Source: Aptenodytes patagonicus
Taxonomy: Eukaryota; Chordata; Aves; Sphenisciformes; Spheniscidae
Reading direction: 5' to 3'
Assembly: GCF_965638725.1 (NCBI RefSeq)
Contig: NC_134949.1
Location: forward strand, 13,080,951-13,144,950
DNA length: 64,000 nucleotides
The translations under genes were made by a program, and so were the position numbers. The notes under the pieces were generated by a model. That model was given only the letters and a program-made list of their open reading frames with translations, ran no database searches and had not been told where the DNA came from. Shown piece by piece: positions 36,266 to 50,040 of this stretch. Every line of letters starts with the position of its first letter. Position 1 is the first letter of the stretch.

Positions 36266-36909
36266 CTGAGCATGAAAATTTGACATAGTCGTTGTCTCTA
36301 TATCTTTCTTTCCCAAAATCTCCATTTTCACTGGTGAATTGGGAAAATTAAACGAAAAGTAGTCTAAAAAGTCAGGTAAATAAGTAGCTGCCCCATGAAC
36401 AATACCCATTACATAGTAAGCTGCACAGTTTTCATTTTCACTAAAAACCAGACCCACAAACTCTTCTGCAAATCTCTCCATCTCCACAGGAGATAAGTGG
36501 GAGAGTTCATTACTGTAGGCATGGATAACTGATGCACCTCCATTAGGCTGGTGCTCAATATGAATCAGCTGTTTGAACTCCAATGTGTCCAACCTTTTGA
36601 GTTTATTTTGAACCCGTGGCTCCTTTAACGAGACAAATGGAAACTCACTGTTCTCTGGTATCTTGGACTCACAGTCCTTCTTGGGATCCATATTTTTCCC
36701 ATTGAAATCCTTAAGATGATCATCTATGATGCCTTTGGCTTCCTGATCCTCAATATCAGAAACCAATCCTGAGCAGATGGTCTGAATGGACTTGCTGTAC
36801 ATTTTTGGACGCTTCCTCTTCTCGTTCTCTTTATGTTTCTTTTTCTTTTTCTTCTTAACTTTTTTAATCTGTAGCTCTTCTGCATTGGTTTTTGGTTTCT
36901 CCTTCCCAC
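36266..36909 (-). CDS. RSBN1L: RSBN1L exon 3, largest internal coding exon
   Basis: 644 bp: two bases complete a Gly codon from exon 2, then 214 codons. The acceptor is CCCTCTCAACAG and the donor CTCAG|GTAAGA. It starts GKEKPKTNAEELQ and runs into a lysine-rich nuclear-localisation-like stretch (VKKKKKKKHKENEKRKRPK). The conserved core follows: MYSKSIQTICSGL, EFPFVSLKEPRVQNKLKRL, HIEHQPNGGASVIHAY, MERFAEEFVGLVFSENEN, YYVMGIVHGAATYLPDFLDY and KMEILGKKDIETTTMSNFH. These blocks identify RSBN1L rather than RSBN1 (for example YSNELSHLSP). The poly-lysine codons form an A-rich run on the sense strand. The segment between the NLS and SKIPENSEFPF is the least conserved. Confidence 0.97.
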
Positions 36910-39754
36910 CTGTTGAGAGGGAAAAAAGATCTCTTAAGTATCTTCATATACAAAATACGTATTTAAAGATCAGGATTCAAAGTTACCAAAACCCTCACCA
37001 CGGCACACAAAGACCAGAGATCAATACCAACGGTCACAACGTGTATCTTATTGAAAATGAGTAGTAAGAGACACCTGCCATGTTCACATTATGACTGACA
37101 AATAAAAGCTGGGGTGGGAGGGGGCAGAAGTAACAAAAAAAAAAAGTTTCTCAAGGCTGTTTTCATGATGAGTCACAATCCTTAATCATACCCTTTAACT
37201 GGTCATCAGCAATTACTATACCAGAAAGTTCAGAGACATTATACAACAGCTGTCAAACATTGCCAAACAAGGGGTTTATAAACAGTCAATGAATATCAAC
37301 CATCATCAGCAAGCTGTTCACAAGATGCCACTGCCAGAACCTACCTTGCCAGATGGCTTTACATGGTCATTCTTCCAGAACTAAATAAACTTTGTTGAAA
37401 TACATGTGGAAACATCTAAAAACTGACCCTATACTTTAAAAAAAAAAACAACAACAAAACAAAAAACCAAACAACCGCCAAAACCCAAAACCTCACAAAA
37501 CAAAAACTAGCTTCAAGTTTATATAATATGCAAGCTGAACTGAAAACAAACTGTAATGGCCTACAGCCAAAAAGTACTCATTTGGGGATAATGTGTTCAA
37601 GTGATTCCCAAGGTAAACATTCTCCCTTGTTTTAAAGTGTTTTTCTTCAAGTGCTTTTGGGTTTGTTTTTTGGGGTTTTTTTCAAGTAATAAACACAGTA
37701 GCAAAAAAAAAAAAAACTTCTGTCACTACAATGCCCTGAAGTCTAGCAGTTGAAATCACTTCATGATTTGATAAATCAAATTAGTGGGCATGTTACAGTG
37801 CAAAATTATATTCACAACAAGCGATTCAAGATCAGCAGGTTCAGACACAGAAGTTAGAAGTTTACTTAGAAATTGTGTATTTCATTGCAACACTAATCTC
37901 AAATTCACAAGAGTTAAGTTAGCCAGTCTCTGCTACCATGCTGTAGGAGACTATTTTCAGTTTGCAATCCTCAGCCCAAGCAATTCACAAGAGCCCTTAA
38001 AAAAAAAATCACAACAGTTGGTGCACAGAATGACACATTCTTGCTGATAATTAAGAGGTTTGGATATGGAAGGTGCAGATACTGGAAAGGAGAACAAGCA
38101 ATTAAGACACTTGCCTCTGAGCCCTCTTGAGCTTTGTGACAGCAGCTACATACCTCTGGGATTTCTGAAGTGGAGGCAGGCGAGCTAGTTATCTCTCTAG
38201 CTTCTATTTTCTCATCTTGTAGAGGTGGGATGAAGTGCCCTGAGGTCACTCATTTCTTACTTAGCCCAAACAAGGAAGTGGGCTCTAGGATTTCTTAACC
38301 TAATCCACACAGTTAAGAGCTACAAAGACTCCCTTCACTCTAAATCAGATTTAACATAGCATACACTATGAGCACAATTTCACTTTTAGCTTACAAAGTT
38401 CAACTGCCAAAAGGCACAGTATCCTCATGAAAATCTGTCCTTTCATTAGGCTAAATTTAATGTAAAACCAGAGTGGGCCTCTGCAACAGGACTGCTTCAT
38501 CTGGTAGATGCAATATTCCCCACTTCTTTGTTAACATCTTCCTTCTGCCACAAAAGTCTTTACACCTAGTGGGCATGGAAAGACCAGAAGGAGCAGCAAC
38601 ATGTGTACAACCAACTACCTCAACCTTAGAGGAGTCCTGAAAATAGTTCATTGAGGGTGCCAGGGTACTTGAGTGAAATGTCATCACCTGACAAAAATCA
38701 CCTACTCCCACATTCTGGGGTATTGTAATGGTGTCATTATGGCACCAGTTCCATTTGGGGGGAAATGAAAACAAAGAAATTGTTTATGACAGTGAGAAGT
38801 TCCATATTATAGGCATAGAAATCTCAATCCAAACCTCAAAATACAGAATAGACAATTTTTACCCTCCTCCTGACTGCAGAAATACACAACTAGAGAGCAT
38901 CCAAGAGTCTACAGGTATTTCAAACTCCTAAAAATGCTTTAACTTACCATTTCAAAACTTGTTTCACTCTGAACATGAAGATTTGTTGCTATACTGACTG
39001 ATATAATAAAGTAAAACATTTCCAGATATTATATTAATTTGAATATAGAAAATATGGAATTATAGCACTGAATGCTGCAGCAAGGTAAGGCGGGGGAAGC
39101 AGGGTTACCTGTCAACCCACTTCACTTGTTCTCAAATGGAGCTCAGATTTTTGTAGGAACTAGACACTCAGATCTGGGACTTCATGCATGGCAGGGAAAG
39201 GATGGAAATTTATATTCATTGGGGTACAACGAGCAGTAAACTGGCAACAAATACAACAACGTCTAAGTTTAAAGCAAGAAGCTATTTGCTATGGCAACAG
39301 CCAAATTGCACTCTCATACTTTAGCGTATCTATAATCACTAAAGAATACCTTAAGACTGAAGATCAGTATCTGTAAGTCCTTGCTGAACATCCAGCTATT
39401 AAATTAATCCATTATTACTAGTTGAAATGTAAAGTACAGATTCATACCCATCTTTTATGTACCTGTGCAAAACTACCTCAAAAATTGTTGACTTCCATTT
39501 CTACAGTATGAGAAGGAAGATTATCTGAGTTCCCCTTTCAATCTGTCCCATTCCCTGCCTTTGATTATATCTTCCAAGAAGTTTTACTGACTAACAATCA
39601 GTTTTGTTTCACTCCTCCTGTAATATGTGGTGGCTGGTTTTTTAATCCATCACTTTATGTATTTCACAGATGCAGCTATAAAAAAAACCAAAAACTAGAA
39701 AAACCCCACCAACCACCCACCACTTTTAAGGTTACAAAACTACTAAACTACAAA

Positions 39755-39930
39755 ACAGGCTTCCTAGAGAGGTGGTTGATGCCCCAAGCCTGTCAGTGTT
39801 TGAGAGGCATTTGGACAATGCCCTTAATAACATGCTTTAGCTTTTGGTCAGCCCTGAACTGGTCAGGCAGCTAGACTAGATGATCGCTGTAGGCCCCTTC
39901 CAGCTGAAATATGATGTTCTATTCTAATCA
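39755..39930 (+). mobile_element. CR1-like LINE 3' tail fragment
   Basis: Contains GAGAGGTGGTTGATGCCCCA, AGACTAGATGATCGC, GGCCCCTTCCAGCTG and ends ATGATGTTCTATTCT, in the order of a CR1-type 3' UTR and octamer tail in plus orientation. The body of the element is missing (short 5'-truncated copy). The subfamily differs from the other copies. Confidence 0.65.
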
Positions 39931-42900
39931 TCAGTAAACAGCACTCAAAAGAGCAAAGCCATAGTCTCAAAAGCAGTGGTGCTTTTAACACAGAAACAAC
40001 AAAAAAAAACCCCAATGTAACATACACAACTGAAATCAGATAGACAGAATGTAAATCAGTGTCAAATTATGTGAAGTTCACATAAACATATCCAAAAAGG
40101 TTTGTACTCAAAGCCAGTTGTAAAAATACGTTTTAGTTAACTTGGTATACACCTACGTAAGTACTCAAACACTTCTTAAGAGGGATTACACAAAGACATT
40201 TTTAAAGTGAAGAACATTTATTATTCTCTATGTTTGTTTTCACACCATCTCCATGAAACCTTCAGAAGGGAAAAAAGCTCTTAACCACAGGATAAAAATA
40301 ATTCTTTTTCTGGTATCCAGCACAGTCCTCCTTCCATCTTGAAAAGAAATTTTCTGTTCAGCTTTAAATACAAATATTTTAATAATACAGACTGGTTTTA
40401 CTTTTGATCACAGACTACAAGGGTTATGTCATTTACACATATATCAAGTAAAGTTCATCAGTACACGCTTTCCCAAATCATGAGAAGTTGCAAAAATGGC
40501 ACGTGCAATTTGGAACCAAATAAATATTTGCTAGCAGCCTCTCATTTCCGAACACAACTCTCTTCTCTTCCACAGAACTTTTTAGATCTCTATATACCAA
40601 AAAGGATAGAACTGAGGCCATTTTTAATTCTGAAACACCTGGAAACCAAGAGAGCAACAATCACTGAAGGAACAAAAGGCTGTATAACAAAAAAACACCA
40701 CAAGATCTACAATGGGAAGTAGCAGAGACCCCTGAACTGCTACTTGCAACTGGGAGGAGAGACAGAAAAATCAAAATGGGGAGTGTCTATCCTTGGGAGA
40801 CAAAATATGAATCCCTTCTTTAAGGGTCTGAGCTACTGATGCCACTGGAGAGGAAAAAAGCCTTAAAACATGGAAGTCATAAGAGAAAGGGGGTTCCAAA
40901 TGGGATTTTCTTTTTTTTTTTTTTAAAAACTGTACTAGAATTAAAGACTTCAAAAAAACCCAAACATACCAACAAGAGTAAAACTTAGTTCTCTAAATGC
41001 ACTTCAAGCAGAAATGGAAAGGTAATGACTTCAAAAACAGATGAGTAGTTTTGAGCCGTTTTCAAATTCACACAAGCTTATGCTACTGCATACACAAGAC
41101 AAATTCTGTCAAGAACTCTACTTCATTTTCATACTGGCAGCAAATGATGTACTTCGGGAAAAAAAAATTTAGGTATTTCAGACACTATTTCATAGAGAAA
41201 ATGATATTTATATTATAATATTAAATTGAATGCTGAAAGAGTGGAAAAAAAATGTTAAACCCGTAATTATTTGTTCGGCCTTCAAATGTGGCTATATGAT
41301 ACAGCTGAGCAATCTAAGAGCTTATTGCCATAGATGGGTGAAGTCCAACTCCCCACTCTCCTCTGTCACTGCTCCTGGCACACAGTCCTACACCATTCCT
41401 GGTACTGACTGATGCTCATCTGATTGCACAGTAAATTAACTTAATGGCTCAGCAGAAAACTGTTCACTTTGCTGCTAGATTAGTGAACAGAATTGGTTCA
41501 CAACATTGTCAGACAGGAACTAGAGCAGAGAGACCACCGATAGCAGGCAGTGAGGAGTAGCAGAACCCACCCCTCATCAGTGGCAGCAAACCACTTGATC
41601 TGCTTAGCTACACTGCCCACCACACCTTCATCTGTCCATCCCGAGCACTGAACAAGGCTGAATTTTTAAGGGTAAAAAAAAAATCCCCCCGGCTGCACAC
41701 AACACTACCTTAACACATATGTGAGATAGGACCAAGTTCCTAGCAAACCTTAATAGAAAGTTTCCTAACCCAAAAGCTTGAACTTTTAAATTTAATGTTC
41801 AAGTCACCTTTTTAAAGGTAACGTTCTAGTACATTTAACTGTAATATGGATCAGACTACAATTTCTTCCCTGCCCTTTATTACAGGAAGTGTGTGGGTGG
41901 TGCTGTACAGTGCTTGTTCCCAATACTGCTTTGACATCAACGTATGCCCAACTTTAGAGTATTTGTGTTCAATTATTTTAGCATACAGCCAACGTTTTCC
42001 TGAGGAATACAAACAAAACGGAAAACTGATTTCTAGAAGTAGTATTTCTCAGAGCTTGAATAGAATTTCACAGAATGAGGAGGAGGCACGTTTCTAGCCT
42101 AAGGCTCCTGCTCTGCTGAATTTCAAATATCCACTCTGAAGTAGGTGTTTAAAGCTGATGAGAAGTTGCAAAGACTTCAATAGCAAAAGGAATTAGTTTA
42201 TGAAATACTGGGGTTGTTATCAGCAATGCCCAATGAATTATTTTCATCTTATTCTTTTGTGTTAGCTGTAGAGAGGAACAGAAACACACTCCATTCAGTC
42301 ACTCCTCTGCTGCATATATCAAAATACTTTAAAGCAAAATGCGCTGCTTCTTCCAAAACCAATAATGCTGCTTTGACACTTGGCTAACAGACACCAAAAA
42401 AAGAACAGCTGCCTTCAATGCGTCCATAGGGCAGTAATCAAGTTGCATCACAGCAGACATACAGAATTCGGTGAATACATAAGCAAGCAATCCAAAAGGC
42501 TAAATAAAGATCCAAACACTGTAAGACTGAGATATCCAAACTAGCTTTGTTTTAAGCAAGATTTGGCAGCAGCAGTGCAGTGCTTGATGCAAGCTAATTT
42601 ACTTCACCTCTCAAGTAGTTACTACTGAGGTACATACTCACAACCCAAAACTTTCAAGACAGGTGTTTCAGAGAGACTTCACCAGCAATCACAATAAAAG
42701 GTGCATACATACACACAAACACACACCTGCTGGAATCTAATTTCAGCCCAGACAGCCATTTTGAAGTGCATGGCATCTTCTGTCTGTAGGTGTTCCGAGA
42801 TGCATTTAGACAAGCACAGCTACTGAAACACTTATAAATAAAACAAAAAACTTTTTCCACTGCATGATTCAGAAACACGAGACAGAAGTAAGAATTTTCA

Positions 42901-43670
42901 TTTGTATTAAAAAAGTCTTTTAGTTAAGGTAAGTCAGAGAACTGCTTTGGGACTCCAAGAATGAGGAATAATAGGGGCCAGGGGTGGGGAGAAGAACCCT
43001 CAGTACCCATAGACGTTTACAGGAACTCCCCTTGATCAGACATTAAAAAGCAGACTGAGCTCACACTTTACTGGAGTGTAAGAGACCAAAGAACAGCAAA
43101 ATTTTAATTTTGCTACTGCTCTTATTTGGCTAGCAATATCTGCACGAGGATGGAGTTAGAAAACTTGCACTGTATTTTTAAAGAAGTTAGAAGAATGGAA
43201 ATCTGTGTTCATTGTGTTCATGCATGCACATACTCAGCAATAAGAACTACCTCTAAACAACTTTTAACCATCTTCTAGGCAAGTCAGGCCTTACATACCA
43301 CAAATACTTCTGCCACTGCTTACATCTACATGATAGGTAGATCTTCCAAGGTAACTCGGTGAATTTACTTCTTGTGGTGCCACAATATCCGTCAGTCACA
43401 GCACAGGACCTATTACTAAGGACTGAGATTCAGAACTGTTCTAATTTTATGCAAATAATCCAATGCTCTGTTATTACAAGATGATATGTACTTGCAATTT
43501 AAATTGATGCTAGACAGCTTGAACTCAAGTGTGAGCTTTTATAAGAAGAAAACTCAGAAGTTACCTGAAGTTTATGTTGTGTTTTGTCCATGAGATCGTT
43601 TGATCTGAAATTTTATGTAAGCAAGAGGCCACAAAGCTTTTATTTCTTTCAGTTGTTTCAACTAGAGCAG

Positions 43671-43735
43671 TGTTTCTCAACTTGGAGGTCACAGCCCCCA
43701 AAATTATTAGGGGGGGAACTTTAGATGTTTCAAAA
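43671..43735 (+). mobile_element. Possible hAT/Charlie-like DNA transposon end
   Basis: CAGTGTTTCTCAACTTGGAG followed by GTCACAGCCCCCAAAATTATTAGGGGGG resembles the terminal sequence of hAT-Charlie elements (CAGTGGTTCTCAA... then GACCCCC). I did not find the matching inverted end within the next kilobase, so only a fragment, or a chance match, is present. Confidence 0.3.
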
Positions 43736-46700
43736 AACACATTAATAACAACGCTAAATTGTTTTTTTCCCCACAGTTTCCTAGCTGACAGCTAGTAGCA
43801 GGAAGGGACAAACATTTTTAACTGCAGCCAGTAATTAAAGTCAGTTTTCACTTCCCCACTTTAGGAGAACTCAGTCAACAAAATTTAATAGAGCTGAGGA
43901 GTACTTGATGGGGGGTAGAAGCCCAGAGGAAAGAACATCAATGCAGAGAAGCCTGAACAGGGACCACATTTCCTAGATTTTTCAGCTGAACAGAAGGACT
44001 GGAACACAGCATCTTACTCCTCATTCTACAGCACATGAAGTCACAGCAATATCAACCAGCTGCAGGTATACTACTTGTTCTGCAGTGAGGGGTCAGCCTG
44101 GCTATTCCTGTCATCAGCTACAAAACGTTATTTAAGTCTTTGGCTTGGTCCTGTACCAACTATCTCCTACTGCAGTACTACAAGACGTTCTGCCTAGTAC
44201 TCTCCAGTAAGGGGATAGGTAAGAAGTAACTTCCAATTAACAATCTTCACTTTCTTCCCATAGTCCCACGAGGCCAGACACATGACAAGCATTTTCTAGC
44301 ATTCCCACTGCAATTCAAACTGAAACTACTGACATATTAGATTTATGATGACTTAGCTCTGCTAAAGCTCTTCAGGCTGAGTCTTTAAATAGCCAACACA
44401 AAAATCCCAGTTCAAACCACAGAAGTGTCCCCCTGGATCTGCCAATGAGTTTAAAGTTCATAACCACAAACAACTAAAAAATAGCTTAGAACAGGAGCAG
44501 CCAAGATGCCAGTCACCAACTAGTAAATAAATAAAATATGCAGCCCTAGAGAGTACGAGTGTTCTTGGAGGCATTGCTACTTACAGTAGCAAAAAAAATC
44601 AAAACAAAATATTAAAAAACCCAAAAACCAAAACACACACACCCAGCATAAGAAAAAACATGAGAAGCCTTGGTTTTTCTCATGGTTGTACTAGCCAGAT
44701 AAGTTAAATAAGTGACAGAATTTTATATTTGATTTTAACATATCATGTATGATAAATTTATTTTTATATTTTTAATATATTTTAATATTTTTAATAAATA
44801 TAATAATTTGATGAGCTAATGAAAAACATACTACAAAATGGTTCAAAAGGCTTAGAACAACTGACTTTCTAATAGAGTTAAAACACACACACAGAATTCT
44901 GAACAGACACAAAATGCACATAGTCACTCCGCAAATAAGGATAATGAGCAAGATCAACTGCCAACAGGTTGAAAAGCTAATAGACCGTGTGCTGAAAATA
45001 AACATAACTTCAAGGTGTCTCAGTACACAGCCCAGGAAACAAACTAAACAGCAGGAATACAACTGAGAACTGACAGCTATCTTGTTCTATTTATAGGTTG
45101 AGAGCTTGAGTATTAAACATCAGAAGAGTCAAGCCTAAAATACATTAAATAACCCTATTTTATGTTGTCTCAGCTCTCCTGGAAGTTGAATAGTCACAAC
45201 CACCTTGAGAACAGCTATTCAAGATTTTCAGAAAGTGATGCTTCTAGGTATACAAACACAGGATGTGATAAAAGTTGCTACAAGGATATACATTGACTTC
45301 TACTACGTTTAGCTCATTAATATAACTGTCTCTTACCCATCAGAGCCACACAGGAAGATCCTAACATGCTTCCTCCTATACCCTTTCCAACAACTGCACT
45401 TTTCATGAAAGCTTCAACGGGATGTTGTAAGATAAGCAGAGATTCATAAAGTGATAAATAAAAAGAATTATAAAGCTCTAAAATATTTTCAGTTAATTCT
45501 TCTACATCAAACAGTCTGAAAATAAAGTCTGCAAACAGTCTCTGGAGTTTGGTCATCTGAGTTACGACATTAAATATATATACACACATAAAATTATAGA
45601 TTAACTATTTTATGTACTTTATAAAAGTATTTTTAAAAGCAGCAATCTATTATTCCTTCCATACTTCTAAATCTCTACTCTCCAAATAAATCATCATACA
45701 AAATAAAAACCGTAACAGAAATCCCACCTAGACTGAAAGCAAGGATAGAAACTTGTGGAAGAGATTTCTGTTCAAAATTATAGGTCTCCATATGAGAATG
45801 AGAATCTGTGAGACGAATCATGCAGGACAAAACTTTTGTGCAGTTCCACATGTCTGGATCTTAAAATACACTATGGGGTGAAAAAGCGCTGATTTAATCA
45901 TCTTAATTCAATGAAGCCTTCCACTTCAAGCAGTAGAGACAGCAAACACTCCGCTACCAGCATTTTTCATGCTGCTATAGAAGAACTTTAAAGACAGTAA
46001 AGTAACCCACACAGAACCAGACCTCTTTTCTGAACTGACCATCACAGTATTTTAATTAGTCTGTGGCATGGAAATTAGAACTGAAACCCACTTCACATAT
46101 ACAATACAATCACAGGGCAAAACAAAAATATTTTGTGTGCACCCAGCCTAGCAACTTACCCAAAGACATTTACTAGCAATAAGCTGGAGGTAGAAACACT
46201 GTTCTCAAAGGAAGAGCTCCTATAAATGTGACAGCATTGCAATTCTCTCTAAAGTATTATCTTTGAATTCTTTGTCTTTGAAATAAAGTAATTAAAAAAA
46301 CTACAATTATTTCCAGTCTTCACCATAAAAGGAAGTTCCAAATACCATCTATTAAAAAAATGTAAAGGTTCATAAGAATGTATGATTAAAATAAATGTCA
46401 TTTCTCCCAGAAGAATAAAAAAAGCTTTAGAAAACAATTTGTACTTACATATGTTCATACCAGCACGATAGAGATGTTTATTCTCGTTTCTTCCCTGCAT
46501 TTTGGCATTCCATAAACCAAGGCATTTAATCTTGCAGAAACACACACTAAGAGTTTCTCCTACTGCATTTTTAGAAATTGCTGTGCTCTGATATAAATAA
46601 TGAGAAAAATGGGACTTTTTTTTTTTAAAGGGAAAACACAAATGGGACTGTTTACAAATAAGCCTATTAACCCTTTTTCTTTTTGCAGGACCTCCAGTAA

Positions 46701-48854
46701 CCCTCAGCTATGTCACACTGGCATGAATTTTTTTTGTATGAAACTTTCAATTTCTAAAAGGTAACTTTTTCATTATGCAGATTTTTTGAAAAGCACCTTT
46801 ACATCACTTATTTCCTGAATTTTTAACAATACGCATGTGCCAAGCAGCTTTTTTCCAAGAACTGAGCTCTTCCGTCCACATAACAGATTGAGAGAAAAAG
46901 GGACAATTATATAGCCTTATTCTACAGAGAATACATCTGCAAGTGCAAAATGATGACAAAAAAACCTCTTCATTCTAGATGCATAAGAAAAGCCATGAGG
47001 CTCTCTGAAAGAGCCAAACACATTTCCTTTAGCAGCCTCAGGAACTGCAAAAATAACCTTTTTAAGAGTTGCCCTTCTCCAACGTGGGCAAGTTTTACCA
47101 TTGCTTTCAACAGAACGGCAACCCAAGTTTAGGCAGATGAACAGCTCGCATCCCTAAGCTTCTTAATATAAGTAACTCTTCCACATTCAGCTCAAAACAC
47201 CAAAATCGGGCTTACGCACAAACTCTCTGTCAAAAGGCATCAGTCCCTCAGTACTGACTACTTCTTCTACAACTAGCCACCTTTTATCTTGGACAGCTAG
47301 TTTAACTGTCTGAAGTCAGGCAGGCTATTACCTCCACCCCCTCAATGAAAGTAAGTCACAAACAAAAGAAAAAACAAAAAAGACAAAAATCAAAATACTA
47401 ACAATATTCTCAACATAAGAAAAGCATTCAGCAGATGGTCAGAGTAACATTTCACAACAAGATATAGATCTAATGCCTAGAAGAAGGAAATAAGCTGTCT
47501 TTAGAGACCAGCACTGTAGTCTCTTAACACACACACAAAAAACCAACCACAAAACCGAAAACCCAAAGAAAAGGAAAGTAGACTAGTTCCAAACCTTTGC
47601 TCCTGAGCCCACACAGTGAATTCTGAGCTCAGAATAAAAGAGCTTGGAGCTTAACTTTTGCTCCAGAGGAAGGAGATATCCTTAGATGAAGAGTTAATTA
47701 TGTTTGAGAAGGTCACAGAGGCACTGACCACTAATACATATAAGAAGTTGCATCTTAAAGCATTTTTGCCTTTGCTCTCTTGCCCTCAGCTTTCAGGATA
47801 TAAAGCTAGATCAGCAGAAGGAATCAGGAAGTGTTATACAAACTTCACAGCACATACAAGCACATCCAGTCAGATTCTGGAGGCCCACAGAAGACATCCA
47901 GAGCTGCTGTTCTGAACAGGATACAAGCCCAGCGGAAAGGATCTGTCTGCTCTAAATCACTGCTCTCCTGACACACTCCCTTCTTTCCCTAAACTAGGGA
48001 GTCAATTTTGCAGGATACTGGCAAACCAAACATAGCCTCTACAAAACACTTCCTGACAACATCTTAAAGAAAACCTAAAACATGATACTTGACTGGTAAC
48101 ATCAGATCTATGAAATAGGGATAAGGCACCTAATGCGCTTGTAGCACTGTTCTCTGTGAGAATAACCTATCCTGCTACTCAACTAGCTCAGAACAGCAGA
48201 GGTGTTCTAACACAGCCCCTGTGCATATGCTTTTTTACATTAACTTGAAAATAAAGCACCATTTGAGGCCCAATATCCCCATTACGTATCTTTTATTAAA
48301 TCTGTGTAACAAGACTTGTTGTCTTTGCAGCTTCCACGTCATGTGCTGAATGGCAACAGAACTAGGACACAGGGTAAAAAAAGGCTGGTATGCAAACAAA
48401 ACCTGAAGAACCTCACTGTTGAGGCAGTTAAGGGTTGCCCAGTATCTCAACCACCAACTTCCTTTCATGCTCGGCAAAGACAAGCCACATCTGTTCTTTT
48501 CACAGGCAGTCACCAGCTTACACATTCCTCATGGTCTAAGCCGATACCTTGAGATCTGACCAACACAGGTTTTAAGCTGTCATAGTTGCTAATACAGTTA
48601 CTTGGAGCTGTGCGTAGAGCATAATATGTGAGGTAGTAATTACAGGGTTCCGTGCCTCTGACCTCGTATGAACATATTGAAGATAATATTTTGTTTGGGG
48701 GGTTTCAGTTCTTTGTTTGTAAATGAAATCCTACAGCAGACAAGATAACAGAAAAATATATCAGGAATTTGTTCCTAACTTCAAAAGCAGAGTCTGAAAA
48801 TAACAGATTAAAAAATATTTGGTCTACTTAAATAAGCAACATCCTCACAGAAAA

Positions 48855-49645
48855 GCTGATGCAGCATGACCTAGATAAGTGAAGAATGAGGTGGTTCAAG
48901 AACTGGCTTAACTGCCATGCTCAAAGGGTTGTGATCAGCAGCACAGAGGCCAGCTGGAGGACAGTCGCTACTGGAGTAACCCAGACATTGATACCTTGTG
49001 CCAGTACTGTTCAACATCTTCATTAACGGCCAGCATCGTGGGACAGAGCACACCCTCAGCAAGTTTGCAGGAGATACAAAACTGGAAGGAGTGGTTGATG
49101 CACCAGAGGGTTGCGCTGCCAGTAAGAGGGACCTTGAGAGGCTGTAGAAATGGGCCAACTCAGTGGAGTCACGAAGTTAACACTGGGATGCGCAAAGCCG
49201 TGCACCTGGGAGGAATAACCCTGTGCACCAGCACAGGCTGGGGACCAACTGGCTGGACAGCAGTCCACCAGAGGAGGACTTGGGGGTCCTGGTGGACGAC
49301 AGGTTAACCAGAAGCCACCAGTGTGCCTTTGTGGCAAAGCAGGCCAGCAGCCTCCTGGACAGGATTAGGGGTAGCGCTGCTAGCAGGTTGAGGGAGATGA
49401 TTCTTCCCCTCTGCTCATCACTGGTGAGACACATCTGGAGTATCATGTCCAGTTCCGGGCTTGCCAGCCCAAGACAGATGTGGGCATACTGGAGCAAGCC
49501 CAGCAAAGGGCCCCGAAAATAATTAAGGGAGCAGAGCATCACTCACACCAGGAGAGGCCGAGCAGCGAATTGCTCAGCAGGGGGAAAAGCAAGGAGGAGG
49601 GAAGAATATTTATCAGTGTGTACAAATACCTGATAAGACAGTGTA
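48855..49645 (+). mobile_element. CR1 LINE copy D, 5' part of an interrupted element
   Basis: Plus-strand CR1 reverse-transcriptase region, antisense to RSBN1L. Frames include EKLMQHDLDK, MRWFKNWLNCHAQRVVISS, CTSTVQHLH (shifted), [19 protein letters not shown] and DLGVLVDDRLTRSHQCAF. It continues to ISVYKYLIRQ at about 49,640. It is dead: a TAG lies at 49,145-49,147 and FADD reads FAGD, the same lesions as copy A. After the interruption the same element appears to resume at 50,684 (copy G). Bases 48,891-49,496 are the right arm of the 606-bp inverted repeat. Confidence 0.88.
48891..49496 (+). repeat. 606-bp near-identical inverted repeat, right arm
   Basis: Aligns without gaps to the reverse complement of 21,424-22,029. 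Mismatches fall at about 49,124, 49,158, 49,376, 49,445 and 49,480; three of the five are CG versus CA at CpG positions. Confidence 0.95.
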
Positions 49646-49665
49646 AAAATGTAGCCAGAGTCAGA

Positions 49666-50040
49666 AGTACTGAGGTTTGAAGGGACTTCTTGATATCATT
49701 TAGTCCAATCCCCCTGCTCAAGCACAGTCACCTAGAGCAGGCTGCCCAGGACTGTGTCCAGTCAGGTTTTACAACCTCTGTAGGCAACCTGTGCTAGTAC
49801 TCAACCACCCTCACAGTAATAAAGTTTTTTTTCTTACATTCAGACAGAATTGCACATGTTTTAATTTGTGTCCACTGCCTCCTGCCTTGCCACTGATCAC
49901 TGCTGAGAAGAGTCTAGCTCCACCTTCTTCATTCCCTTCCATCAGGTGTTTACACACACTGATGACATCCCCCCCCCTTGAGCCTCCTCTTCTCCAGGCT
50001 GATCAGTCCCAGCTGTCTCAGCCTTTCCTCATAGGAAAGA
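49666..50040 (-). mobile_element. CR1 LINE copy E, 3' portion
   Basis: Read on the minus strand, this is a CR1 3' UTR and the adjoining C-terminal coding region. On the plus strand it begins TTTGAAGGGACTTCTTG and passes CCAATCCCCCTGCTCAAGCA, then AGCCTCCTCTTCTCCAGGCT and CAGCCTTTCCTCATAGGAAA. It is inserted into the D/G element and abuts copy F exactly at the octamer tail of F. Confidence 0.85.

Noticed and set aside
36724-36909. 61-codon frame rich in Arg/Lys on the minus strand
   Set aside because: It is an alternative frame of RSBN1L exon 3; the lysine-rich coding run produces it.
48996-49307. 103-codon frame translated identically at 21,613-21,924, which could suggest a conserved duplicated gene
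   Set aside because: It is an out-of-frame reading of the CR1 reverse-transcriptase region. The identity reflects the 606-bp repeat, not selection on protein.
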